Assembly (NCBI GenBank): GCA_003427395.1
Contig: BFEA01000616.1
Coordinates: 844,839-875,436 of the forward strand
Length of the DNA stretch: 30,598 bases
From: Chara braunii
Lineage: Eukaryota; Streptophyta; Charophyceae; Charales; Characeae
Direction of reading: 5' to 3'
Below the pieces are notes generated by a model. The model ran no database searches, was not told the DNA's origin, and saw nothing but the letters and a program-made list of their open reading frames with translations. Shown one piece after another: positions 1 through 9,748 of the stretch. The position numbers were made by a program, and so were the translations under genes. Position 1 is the stretch's first letter; every line of letters starts with the position of its first letter.

Positions 1-319
1 TTTTTTTTTCCTTTCAGGGTTTTTTGGCGATGTGCACAAAGGAGGAAGTGCGGGGGCAGTTCCTTTGCATGGGCACCATCTCATTCCACGCTGAACAAAC
101 AGCCGCGAACCGTTCGCCCCCTACCGAGGCTCGAGCGCATCATTGCGCATGCAACAGGATTCGGAATCGTCCGCGGAGGGAGCTCCGCGGGCCTTCAACT
201 ACGACCGGCCTCATCTTCCTTTGCCCGGGGGTGCGACCCTCTTTCGTGGGCTCCAATTTTTTGATGTATTCGGTGCGCATTAACAATTGTTGACCCGCGC
301 ACCTCCTCCAAACCCACCA
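1..319. other. non-coding stretch, no gene recognised
   Basis: A short T-rich start leads into moderately GC-rich sequence. The open frames here are under 90 codons, overlap on both strands and show no recognisable domain. I see nothing further in it. Confidence 0.5.
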
Positions 320-388
320 GTTGACAACTGCGGGCCAATTCAGGTGGATTCAATGCGATTGTGCCTAAATTGGCCCGCAGTAGTCAAC
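320..388. repeat. imperfect inverted repeat, long hairpin
   Basis: Positions 320-340 and 368-388 are reverse complements over 21 bp with one mismatch. Pairing extends inward to about 344/364 with one more mismatch, leaving a loop of about 19 nt. The stem core is GCGGGCCAATT. It could be the hairpin of a small non-autonomous element or a small-RNA precursor; no target duplication was recognised. Confidence 0.7.
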
Positions 389-805
389 TTCAGTCATGGG
401 AACCTGATAGCACTTTTGTTTCAAACGGTTGGAAACGTGTTGAAACAAATTGGAACAAATGTTGGAAACATAAAACGGTGTTGCTCCAACAGTTGGCCAC
501 AACATTTGTCGTCGTTCCAATGCTGGTCCGGCGCGGCGACCGAGTTGGAAACTTGATGAAATTTTCCCACATTTTTTCTGTTTTCCCTGCTTGAAAATGG
601 TCCACCGTTGTGGAACCATCTCGTTGTAGGGAAACAATCCTGCCCAATTCCCCTTTGTTTTCTGGGCAAGCCACCCAGTCGTCTTTCTGCAGAGTGGGGC
701 CCTTGCGTAATATTCGCAGCCACTCTATTGGGATCATCTCTGTTACCTTCTCTAAGGGCCCCTGCGCAAGGATGACACAAATAAATCGAGAAATGGTGGT
801 TTGTG
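389..805. other. non-coding stretch with TTGGAAAC-like repeats
   Basis: Several copies of a GTTGGAAAC/TTGGAACA word lie at 428-478, with the reverse form GTTCCAA near 514. Overlapping short open frames occur on both strands but none has a domain I recognise. The block abuts the 25S rRNA-like fragment that follows. Confidence 0.4.
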
Positions 806-942
806 CCTGAGCGGAGCGAAGTCAGAGGGAGCTTGCAGCGATACTGAAGTGCAAATCGTTCGTCTAACTTGGGTATAGGGACGAAAGACTAATCAAACCG
901 TCTAGTAACAAGCTCCCTCCGAAGAGTTTCAGAGGATAGCTG
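806..942 (+). pseudogene. degenerate fragment of nuclear 25S/28S rRNA gene
   Basis: The sequence follows a well-conserved part of the eukaryotic large-subunit rRNA. It runs from a CCTGA..GAAG.CAGAGG segment, through GCAGCGATACTGA.GTGCAA and TGGGTATAGG.ACGAAAGAC, to CTCCCTCCGAAG and AGGATAGCTG. Relative to the rRNA as I remember it, about 16 bases are missing after CAGAGG. The TAGTAGCTGGTTCC segment reads TAGTAACAAGCTCC, and the CCCTC stretch near 930 is altered. The wording matches nuclear rather than organelle rRNA. The fragment is isolated, with no flanking rRNA that I can follow, so it is a relic and not a working gene. Similarity after 942 is too weak to claim. Confidence 0.8.
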
Positions 943-1654
943 ACGTCGTCGGACAGTCCTATCGCAAAGTCGTTGGGCAGTCCTATCGTGGAAGACGTAG
1001 GGCACTGTGTAATGCGTTACGAAGGTGCGCTAGCTAAGAGGCTACGAGGAAGGAAAGAAGAGGGAAGGGCGGTGAAGTGATCTAAGAGTGGATCATCACC
1101 ATACGGAGGCGGATTGGAAGGAGTGCAAGTCGAAGGCATGGCTACCGGTAGGGGGATGATAGCGAGAATGAAGGATGGATTACTTGCTCATTTCTTGGTA
1201 GAAACGAGCAAAGTAAAATGTTAGTTGTAGATATTTGGACCGGGCGAGGCTAATGGTGGTGTTAGTTTCGGCATTAGGTTAGTATGTGAGCATTGTGAGG
1301 ACTTCGAGAGAGAAGACTCTGCGCGGAGGAGATGAAAATGTGGATATGGCGATCTCACCTGATTCTTAATAGAATCAAGCCAAACAAAAGTTGATCTGAG
1401 GTTTTGACCGCTGCAAGGTGAATGACCTAGTCAGAATGTAGTGAAGAAGCGTGGATTCGGCGACTCAAACGGCACAGACTGCGCTCTGAGGAAAAGAGTG
1501 GAGGAAAAGAGTGGAGGAAAAGGGGAATGTATTTTTCCGTGGTCTAGCGGAAGATTCATTCTCATTTTGTACATTTGAGGGATAGCGGCTATGAATCCCC
1601 CGCGCCCGCGGTCGCCGTGGCCTTCGGGCACGACCGCGACCACAACCGCGGACC
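943..1654. other. non-coding stretch, no gene recognised
   Basis: Purine-rich sequence follows the rRNA relic. A short duplication GTCGT(T/C)GG(G/A)CAGTCCTATCG occurs at about 947-990. No open frame shows a recognisable domain. From 1590 the sequence becomes strongly GC-rich with repeated CGGTC/GACCG words. Confidence 0.4.
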
Positions 1655-1668
1655 GCGGTCATGACCGC
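1655..1668. repeat. 14-bp perfect palindrome in GC-rich block
   Basis: GCGGTCATGACCGC reads the same on both strands and sits in a block (about 1590-1700) rich in CCGCGG, GACCGCG and GGCCG words. The core GGTCATGACCGC recurs at 30265-30276, so both ends of the window carry the same palindromic motif. Confidence 0.7.
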
Positions 1669-1760
1669 AGCGGCCTCGGTTTTCAGCGGCCCGCCACGGC
1701 CGAGGGGAGAGGGGGTTGGGGAAGGGGGTTGCGGATTGGTTTTCAGCAGCCCGCCTAAAA

Positions 1761-1895
1761 GCCTGAAAACAAGGGCCTACAGGCCCTGTGTCGTTTCAGC
1801 CTGAAAGCCTGAAAACAAGGGCCTACAGGCCCTATGTCGTTTCAGCCTAAAACAGGGCCCTCCAGGCCCTGAGTCTTTTCAGCCTGAAATGGAGG
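1761..1895. repeat. 46-bp tandem repeat, two full units plus a partial
   Basis: The unit beginning GCCTGAAAACAAGGGCCTAC starts at 1761 and again at 1807, and a diverged third copy follows from about 1853. Each unit holds the inverted pair AGGGCCT-AC-AGGCCCT and a TTTCAGCCTGAAA palindrome, so the array is also a run of small hairpins. Confidence 0.85.
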
Positions 1896-2248
1896 GCCAT
1901 TTTGAGGCCCTCATAAGATCGACTTGCCCTGAAACTTAGGCACTAGAGCAAAAGCCATTTTGGGCCTGTTTTCAAGACAACCTTTGTTTGAGCTTCAACA
2001 TCAGGGCCTGGCATGTTTTGGCATTGGCAAGAGCAGCCTCCTGGATGGGCCAACACTATATAAGACTGGTCTGCCCTACAGGCTGCAGGTAGTTTATAGG
2101 AGACTTCCCAGGCACTTCACGTGCAGTTCTGGAGGCAGGAGGTAGTCTTCAGGATTCGGCATCAGCACTCTGGAGGAGCGCTGCAGTAGTAGTAGTAGCG
2201 TTAGCAGTAGCCTTCAACGCTGTGCGCTAGTAGGAGTTAGAGTAGCAC

Positions 2249-2250
<2 letters not shown>

Positions 2251-2335
<85 letters not shown>
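2251..2335. repeat. (GA)n microsatellite
   Basis: A run of about 85 bases of GAGA is interrupted once by AAAG near 2294. A shorter GA run follows at about 2428-2440. Confidence 0.97.
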
Positions 2336-2337
<2 letters not shown>

Positions 2338-3640
2338 GGTGGAGGCTAGGGAGACTTACCTGTAGCGCCATAGCTCCAACTTCGTCTTCGAGGTACCGCC
2401 ATCTTCACAGGTTGGTACCTGGCACACGAGAGAGAGAGAGTTTTTCTTCTTCCTCTTCTCAGTCCACCATCTTCCCCTCACCTACTCGCTACTTGACTTC
2501 CTTGCATCAGTAGATTATGAAAGAGAGGGATTGATGACATTTGATCCGGACTCGACATTGGGCTTCAAGCATTTGACGAGGGATTATCTGGGACTTGTAC
2601 CGAAGACTTGGTGCTGACAACATTCCCATCTCCCCGCCTCTTCTTCATCTGATCCCCTCCTCTTCATCTGTGTATGGTCTGAACCTGGCGCATTCTTCCT
2701 ATGTGTAGCGCCAGACCCCTTCACACCTTATGATGAAGATGATGTATGTTTGGTCTGGATTGCGACATTGATTGGGCTAGTCCTTAGTATTATAGTATTC
2801 CGCTACGCTGTCTGGTACTACGTGAGAGAGGTCAGCCTCGATCAGGTCAGGGCTTATATCCAAGTCTTCCACTGCGCTACAAAGTGTCATTTTGTATGTA
2901 TCAGGATGTACATTTCTTGTTGAGATTCCACTAACATGACATTGTCCATTCAGTCTTTTTTATCACATTGCGGATCCTTGGCTATACATACATTGCCCAA
3001 CAGGGCATGCAACGGTTGGTATAGGAGCACCGCACGTGAATCAGGATAACTTTATCTGACACGTGTGCGGGGACTAACTAGTTGATTAGTCTTGATTGAT
3101 TAATTGATTGATTAATTGATTGATTAGAGCACACTAATTAGTCCTCAAAATTGCGATTTTGACCTAACTGCCGAAAATTTATATTCTTGGGTTTTCTTTT
3201 CCCGGTAATTCTGTTGTGGAAAATCGCAAAAGTGCAACACCTGAAATTTCCATTTTCATTTCTCTTCTGAAAATTCTAAATTTCGTTGTTGGAATCCGGA
3301 ATATCTTTCTTTCGAAAATTCCGATTTCCTTTTCTGATTTCCTGTTATTTTGAAACTTGGAATATTTTTTTTTCTTCAAAATTCGTTGTTTTTTTTTAAA
3401 CGGTGGGGGAAATCCCTCTTACAGGTACCATTTTCCAAACTGCGCGTACTCTCATCTGAGTAATTCCGAATATTTTTTTATTTTTTTGGGAATTCTTTTA
3501 TCGAATAATCATTTGCAGTTTGAACGTTCGAAAACTTTTCCTTATTGGTAATTTCGACTTCAGGGGGAATTGGGAGAGCTACTGAACTTGCAAAAAAGTA
3601 TTTTTTTCTTTCTCTCGAATTTTTTGCAGAGTTCAACTTT
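2336..3640. other. non-coding stretch upstream of the Gag relic
   Basis: Mixed sequence with CT-rich tracts (2440-2480, 2620-2660) turns AT-rich after 3140, with many GAAAATTCCGA/TTTCGAAAATT-like words. No long open frame is present. It may hold the 5' LTR and leader of the downstream Gag element, but I could not find two matching LTRs or a primer binding site. Confidence 0.4.
3093..3127. repeat. short TTGATTGATTAA microsatellite
   Basis: Alternating TTGA, TTAA and GATT units (TTGATTGATTAATTGATTGA and onward) form a short AT-rich simple repeat. Confidence 0.85.
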
Positions 3641-3756
3641 TCTTTTTGATTAGTGACTCCTTATCTGGGCGATCAACCCACCCCTCCCCACCTACGTTGT
3701 TGCCCCCTCTGGTCTTCTCTATCTGTCTCCGGGTACCCCTGCGGCAGCATTGGTGA

Positions 3757-3925
3757 GTTGCCACGTTAGCAGGCCACGTCAGCAGGCCATATCAGCAGAC
3801 CACTTCAGCAGACCACGTCAGCAGACCACGTCAGCAGGCCACGTTAGCAGGACACGTCAGTCGCCGCACCACGTCAGCAGCCGAGCAGTGCCACGTCAGC
3901 AGCAGGGAGTGCCACGTCAGCAGTC
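3757..3925 (+). repeat. CCACGTCAGCAG minisatellite
   Basis: About a dozen copies of a 12-15 bp word close to CCACGTCAGCAG(G/A) are packed head to tail, with variants CCACGTTAGCAG, CCATATCAGCAG and CCACTTCAGCAG. Copies at the right-hand end are spaced by short inserts. Each intact copy contains ACGTCA, the core bound by plant bZIP factors, so it could act as a promoter-like array for the Gag element that starts just downstream. That role is inference. Confidence 0.85.
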
Positions 3926-3966
3926 CTTCGGCCTGGTCTATGCTCACCCACTTACAAACAGCCGAC

Positions 3967-5980
3967 ATGGATCAGAAGCCCGGGGAAACGGCCGAGGCCT
4001 ATCAGGCTCGGATGCTAGCTTTGATTACCGAAGCTAAGAAACGGGCGGATGAGGTAGCAGCCGTAGAGAAAAAGAAGGCAGAGGACGCCGATAAGGCACG
4101 TCTGTTGGCAATCGAACAGCAGCGCCAGCAAGATGAGGCAGCAACAAGGGCTGCCGATGAAGAACGAAATCAACAACGCGAGAAGATATTCAACGGAGAG
4201 CGAGCTTTGCTCACAATGGCAGCGGATTGGCGAGCTAAGACCGAGAATGATAAGATGGAAGAGAGTGAAAGCAAGATCGCTCTACTCCTTTCCCATTTCA
4301 TGGATCTCCTTGTAACGTGCATTGCACAACAGGAGGACATCCACAACCTCGACGACGCGGTCCAGACGCACAATCAGGCGTTTGACCAAGTCAACATCCG
4401 CCTCCAGCAGCTGGAGCAACCACCCGTCACCGCCCCGGATGCCAGCTCCTCCAACACCTCCGATCGCCTCAATTCATTGAAGATCGACGTTGGAACCCTC
4501 AAGGACAATGTGCAACTACAGCAAACCGCCACGCAACAATTTGAGCAGCGGATCTGTGCTGCTGCCGCCAACCCGAGTTCGGCACTGCGCGAGACGACTC
4601 CAAAATTCGATGGTCATGAGATCTTCTGCGATTCGACGAAGACGAACCTGATTCTATGTTTCTGCAAGTTCGAGCTCAAGTTGCAGCTACACCACGTCAG
4701 CGAGGACAAGCATCACTCGTACTTATGCTCCCGGTCGGGGGGCGCGTGTGCCAAGCATGGTCGGACAATCTCTTGTCCAAGTATGGGGTGGTAGCTGCCG
4801 ACTTGTACACCAAGATCAGTTGGGATGATCTAAAGATGACGTGGCATAAGCGGTTCCAAGTAGAACCACCAGAGATCAAGGCAATGGAAAAATTGATGAT
4901 CTTCGAACAAGGTACCCGAGTGTTGACTGGATTACCGAGTACTAACGCTTGACATCTGTGCCAGACATTCGGATGAGCTTCAAGGCCGTCAAACACTACT
5001 TCATCACGAGGTCGTGTCCGGCATTGGGGGACGCCTTGACTCACGTCGAGGAGACCGTGACGACAACGGCGCAGCTTTTCGACAAGGCCGTGCAGATCAT
5101 TGTCACGAGCACGGAGGCTAGAAACCTCAACCGTTCATCTGTGGCAGGTCCGAGCGGAGATCAACATCGACTGAAAGTGGTCGTGGTCGTGGCGGCAATG
5201 CCAACCGACCAATCTAGCGAGGCCGTGTCTGCCAATGAAGGGGACAGACTCGCAACCGCCCGGGATGGTGGCCGCCTCAACAGAGGCCGAGGACGCGGCA
5301 AGCCGAAGACAAATACCACATTTATTCTTGGGCCCGGCGCAGCAGCTCCCGCGCCATGGACCCACTACGGCCTCTTGGAGCAAGCATACAAGCAACGCAC
5401 GAGATTCTGCTATTGTCTGTGATGTAACATCAATCTCCACGACACAGTGGGATGCCTGTTGAAAGGCAAAGGTAAATCGGAAAACTAAGCACCATCAGGA
5501 GAGACGACACTCTCGACGCCTTCGGAACCAGTCGCTTCGCGAGTAACCGCCCTTCATTCCAAGACACATGCGGAAGTCGATAGTCCTCCTCTTCTATATT
5601 CTTATGTGGACTATGTTGCCCGGCTCGTTTCTACACTGGGTACTCATGCTCAAGGACAAAACGTGTGTGTGGCATCTTCCCCATCTGGCAGCAATAACTT
5701 ATCGTCTTCAAGTGGTTCTTCACGGGACTCGGTGCACGAGTTCAACATAGAGGTATTGGACCTGCTCATGTCTGAGGATTTTGCATGGCTTCCTGTCCCG
5801 ACCACGGACCGTTTGCCGGGTCCGCAATGTGCAACATTATGCGCTCATCTTTACACATATCTATCCTTCTATGCACCACGAACTTCGCTGATGGTGGATG
5901 AAGCTGCGGTGGGGGAGGTCACAACTTGTGGATTTATGAGTTGTATATTTTCATATTCGACAGAGGTCGTTTGCTTTTGA
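3967..5980 (+). pseudogene. Gag of a Ty3/gypsy-like LTR retrotransposon, broken
   Basis: Gag would form the particle that packages element RNA. An ATG at 3967 (or 3940 in the same frame) opens a charged, Gln/Glu/Lys-rich coiled-coil region, then a PKFDGHE segment. A retrotransposon Gag domain follows, with WSDNLLSKYGV, ISWDDLK.TWHKRF and VPDIRMSFKAVKHYF. A basic Arg/Gly stretch near 5260-5310 precedes a zinc knuckle spaced C-x2-C-x4-H-x4-C at about 5414-5456. The gene is dead in this copy. The frame shifts near 4750 and near 4912. In the final frame, stops interrupt it at about 4945, inside the knuckle at 5423-5425, and near 5485. The same frame then runs to the stop before 5981. No protease, RT or integrase follows, so this is either a Gag-only remnant or an element with its pol deleted. 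Similarity to charophyte elements is from memory. Confidence 0.8.
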
Positions 5981-7647
5981 TTGGCATATTACTCGGCTTT
6001 CTTGAGTGAACCGGATCAAACTTCACTCAAGGTCAGTCAGTTGAATGACTCCAATTTCTCTTCACTTCTGTGTGAACCCACACTTTGCTTGACTCTGTTG
6101 TTTTGAATGTTCGAAAGAAAATGTAAAGGAAAGTTGTGTGAGTCATGCATGTGAATGGAAAGGTCTTACTTCACTATGGCGTTTTATTGTTTTGTTTTTG
6201 AACTGTTTTTTTTTTGTGTGTTGTGCAGGTAGGTAGAAGAATGCTTGTAAAGGAGGTTGATTGTGTCTACATGGGATGATAAAAAAAATTATCTTCTTTC
6301 TACCTTCCACCTGCCTGCTTGCCAAAATTGAACTTGTTGTTTCGAAAATGATTATTCTGCGCGCGTCATAAAATGAAGTCAATTGAAATAGAGCAGATGA
6401 GGTGAATTGGACTTAATATTTTCCCAGGATTTATCCTTCTATCCCGAATGACCTTATTTATATGTGTCTGTCCAAATGATTTTCATTCTCTATCTTCTTC
6501 TGAGTCTTTTCGTCCAAATTACCTTGAACTTAGGAGAAATGAGAATATCTAAAAACTACTTGCAATGGATACATCCTCTATCTCTAGAAAGCATCTTGGA
6601 CGGGGGTTCGATGCTTCAGGAGCCGACCTTACTATCAACCCAGAGTGGACCATTTCTTAGGGGGGGTACTTTGTCGATTCGATGAAGACGGCCCGACTTC
6701 TGACATCCGAACTTTGTGCTCGAGCAAGGAGGAGGAGTACCCCAGACCACTTCCTAGAGAAAAAAACATGCAACACTTTAATCAATGCATCTGATCAAGA
6801 ATCATTTGTAAAACAACTTGTCATCCAAGAAGATTAAAAATGTGTGGAGACATGTCTGCGTGCCTAATCTTAGGTCGGTGGTTGGTTGAAATGAATGACT
6901 TTGGCAGCGTGTCTCATCAAGTCAAAACTAAGACAATCGTTTACATTGTCGAATGCATCAATGTTATTATCGGTAACCAACTTCTCGTTGGCGGTTGTAT
7001 GATTGTTTTGTGGAATTCGACCCTGGGTGGTCGGATTTTATTTTAATATTGCATTATTTAATGTATTTAATGATAATTTGAATTCCTTCAGTTATCATTT
7101 GAGATTGGGTATATTCTTGTCGACTACGATCGACTCTTTTCGAGGTAACTATGTGTGGTTATTGGAGCTTTCTTTTGACTAGTGTTTAAAGGGACTAGGA
7201 TTGAGTTCGGGGTTTTACGCTTGGTTGAGACCGTCCTAGTCGACCGACGTCTGCTTCGTACCTAAGAGATCAGCGCCCTAATGGACGAACGACGCCTGGG
7301 TTCAATAAGTGTTTTAACCGCGTGTACCTATACTACAACAAGCGAGCAAACGCCCTCAGCTGACCTACCTCTGCAATTGCATTTAAAAGTTTTCTCACGT
7401 GGGTCAATAGCTCGGTAGGGATACGCCCCTAAGGGTGGTGACAACCCCTTAGGGAAGGAAGTTGTGCTCCGCGGGAACCTATCCTGTCGTAGGGGACCAA
7501 AGTAAGTACAACTGGCGTACCCGGCTAGATCGACGAAGGGACGACGCGATCGCGGCCGTCTCGGCGGTCCGTGGGATTATTATGCGTCGTCCCCAAGTTG
7601 TCTCTAGGTTATGTTTTGTTTAAACTCCTGCGTGACATGGTCGGGAG
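5981..7647. other. non-coding stretch with small hairpins
   Basis: There is no pol-like coding sequence where one would be expected after Gag, and no open frame with a domain. A strong hairpin at 6001-6031 follows the Gag stop closely. At 7427-7454 the pair CCCTAAGGG/CCCTTAGGG is separated by 10 nt. Sequence from 6100 to 7100 is T-rich, and from 7180 it is more GC-rich. Confidence 0.45.
6001..6031 (+). other. perfect 10-bp hairpin just after the Gag stop
   Basis: CTTGAGTGAA (6001-6010) pairs exactly with TTCACTCAAG (6022-6031) around an 11-nt loop CCGGATCAAAC. It starts about 20 nt after the last Gag stop codon. It may be a 3' RNA element of the retrotransposon or a chance stem. Confidence 0.7.
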
Positions 7648-7679
7648 GGCTCTCTCGCCTTTGCGAAAAGGCGAGAGCC
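7648..7679 (+). other. GC-rich hairpin with GCGA tetraloop
   Basis: GGCTCTC..GCCTTT (7648-7662, with a 2-nt TC bulge) pairs with AAAGGCGAGAGCC (7667-7679) over 13 bp. The loop is GCGA, a GNRA-type tetraloop. It lies directly in front of the direct repeats that begin near 7692. Confidence 0.7.
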
Positions 7680-7691
7680 GATGCGCTCGAC

Positions 7692-8770
7692 AACGGGTTT
7701 CCCACCACGCTCCCTTGGATCTTCATAGCATGTTGTTCACAATGGGAACAACTCAAGTTTGCTCTTCACTGGTTCTCACTTACCGCCTGACCAGTAATGT
7801 TCCCACCGTCCCTCGTTACACTCTCACTGCTCCAAGTGGCGCCTCTGCTAGTAGTTCCAGGAGTTTCCCCCTGAGTCACTCTAAAAACTGCGTCCCTGTC
7901 TTGATCGTAGGTTGCAACTATAAGCAGAGAAAAAACTCCTTAAGATTGGTGCGAGTTTGAACGAAAAAATCCCGATTTCAGAGGAGAGGAGAGGAAAAAA
8001 AGAAACAAAAATTGTAAGGAGAGAGCAAGAGAAAAGAGAAAACCTATGTCAGCGTGCAAGTAATCGATGAGTCTACCCAACAAATAGGATTAAGCACAGA
8101 GCACAAGAAATCCCACATCACACCAACAAAATCCCCTATTCTCCATCAGGGCTACTCTCTCATTATGGCTTTCCAAACACCTTGTAAATAGACCCGAGCT
8201 GCCATGACGGGTTTCCCACCACGCTCCCTTGGATCTTCATAGCATATTGATCACAATGGGAACAACTCAAGTTTTCTCTTCACCGGTTCTCACTTGCCAC
8301 ATGACCAGTAGCGTTCCCACCGCCCCTCGTTACACTCTCACTGCTCCAGGTGGTGCCGCTGCTAGTAGTTCCAAGAGTTCCCCCTTGAGTCACTCTAAAA
8401 ACTGCGTCCCTGTCTTGATCGTATTGGTGCGAGTTTGAAACGAAAAATTTCCGATTCAAGGAGAGGAGAGAAGAAAAGAAACCAAAAAATGTAAGAAGAG
8501 AGCAAGAGAAAACCTATGTCAGTGTGCAAGTAATCGATGAATCCACCCCACAAATGGGATTAAGTACAGAGCACAAGAAGTCCCACATCAGTATACTCGA
8601 AATCACTGAATCTATCCTACCAACAACACCAAGTAAGGAGCACAAAGGATTCAGACATCCCACAATGCAACTAAATTAAATGCAAGAAGAGAACAAGAAA
8701 AACCTATTTCAGCGTGCTAGCCATCCATGAATCTGCCCTATGAATAGGATTGAGTGAAGAGCACAAGAAC
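7692..8770. repeat. long direct repeat, two copies plus a partial third
   Basis: Copy 1 (about 7692-8120) and copy 2 (about 8206-8590) align over their length with small indels. Both start at ACGGGTTTCCCACCACGCTC and end at TCCCACATCA, with an offset of 515 at the start. A partial third copy (about 8680-8770) repeats the AAGAAGAGA..AACCTAT..TCAG and ATGGGATT/ATAGGATT..GAGCACAAGAA parts. The short frame inside each copy is conserved only loosely and I do not call it a gene. Confidence 0.85.
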
Positions 8771-9086
8771 TGAAACGTCCACATGACAACGTGACAAGGG
8801 CGCGGATTCATCCCGAAGTCGATACTAGAACTTCCGCTCCTACAGCTGTCGAAGCGCTCCCACCAGTGCTGTGCGCTCTCCCACTGCTCACAGCAACGCC
8901 GCTGCCGATAGCTCTGCATCCCGTTCGCACTAGCCGCACGGAGTTCGTATGTCTTCAGCCAAAGTTACGGTAGGATGCTTCTGCGATGTTGGCTAGATGT
9001 GATGTGAAATGTATTCAGCCCAGAACACAGTAGAATATAAATCCTCCAGTGTTTGAAACTGTAATTAAGTTGACATAGTATGAGTG
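8771..9086. other. non-coding stretch, no gene recognised
   Basis: Mixed sequence with a GC-rich part (8800-8950) holding overlapping short frames on both strands. I see no domain or RNA signature. Confidence 0.4.
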
Positions 9087-9104
9087 GTTAGGTTAGGTTA
9101 GGTG
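9087..9104. repeat. short TTAGG-type repeat
   Basis: Three head-to-tail GGTTA/TTAGG units precede the structured segment. The run is too short to call telomeric. Confidence 0.6.
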
Positions 9105-9113
9105 AGGTATGGG

Positions 9114-9234
9114 CCTGCCGGGATGCCCAAGCGTAAGTCTTAGAGCACAATGGCGCTCCCTAGCCCACTCAAGAGCTAGGTTCCGCTTGGGCACGTTTCT
9201 CCATAGCTCCCACACAACTATGGTGCCCGGCAGG
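9114..9234 (+). ncRNA. possible structured RNA: three-way junction
   Basis: An outer 9-bp stem CCTGCCGGG/CCCGGCAGG (9114-9122 with 9226-9234) encloses two arms. Arm 1 is a perfect 10-bp stem TGCCCAAGCG/CGCTTGGGCA (9124-9133 with 9184-9193), itself capped by a 6-bp stem CCTAGC/GCTAGG (9159-9164 with 9175-9180). Arm 2 is CCATAG/CTATGG (9201-9206 with 9218-9223). All four stems nest and the first base after the outer stem almost touches arm 1. It is not a tRNA, as no B box is seen. It could be a structured RNA, a SINE-like head or a palindromic DNA element. Nothing in the sequence shows that it is transcribed. Confidence 0.45.
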
Positions 9235-9382
9235 GGAAGCGCCTCGTTGAGTGATGGGCCTCCATGGTTAGACGCTGCGCTCTACTCGACCGCGAAGCAA
9301 CGACTGGGCGCCGCCACCACCACTATCGTCGTCTCACCGCTAACGCACTCTTTCGCACGCCGGTCCCCTCTTGATCCTCCCC

Positions 9383-9417
<35 letters not shown>

Positions 9418-9748
9418 AGAAAACGGGGCCCAGTGCCCAAGGCTCCAATTATGAGATTGATTACAATACTTACACACACGCCTCTTCCCATTAGGGCTGG
9501 AAGAGCCTCAGCCACTGCTCCCCTGGAGACAGCTTCCCTGTATAACACGAGAATAGCGTGATGCCGGGGCATTGATTGCTTCCTCCGTGAGGAAGGATTA
9601 ACCCCGTTGTGTGCAGAGTGATTCTTTGCCCTACACTCCTCAATTAATCTTACTTTAATCTTGTACACGGTGAGGAGGGGGGGAGATACCATTAGGGCGA
9701 AGAGAATGATAACAGGGCAGGGCAGAAGAGTTGAGTAATTCATGAGTA
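9235..9748. other. non-coding stretch with poly(T) tract
   Basis: A run of 27 T (9387-9413) splits the stretch. Read on the minus strand, sequence ending in CCCCGTTTTCTTTAT is followed by a poly(A) tail, as for a retroposed 3' end, and a short minus-strand frame runs through it. No domain was recognised in either part. Confidence 0.45.
9387..9413 (-). repeat. poly(T), possible minus-strand retroposon tail
   Basis: 27 uninterrupted T on the plus strand, that is poly(A) on the minus strand. It may be the 3' tail of a LINE- or SINE-derived insertion read from about 9750 leftward. No target duplication was identified. Confidence 0.5.

Noticed and set aside
7180-7560. rRNA or structural RNA gene in the GC-rich stretch
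   Set aside because: No match to rRNA words I know; only small isolated hairpins.
9087-9104. Insect-type telomere repeat (TTAGG)
   Set aside because: Only three units. Chance or local slippage is enough.
9114-9234. tRNA-Leu/Ser-like gene (GCCGGGATGCCCAAGCG resembles a tRNA 5' end)
   Set aside because: No B box (GGTTCGANNC) and no anticodon arm in place. The stems form a different junction.
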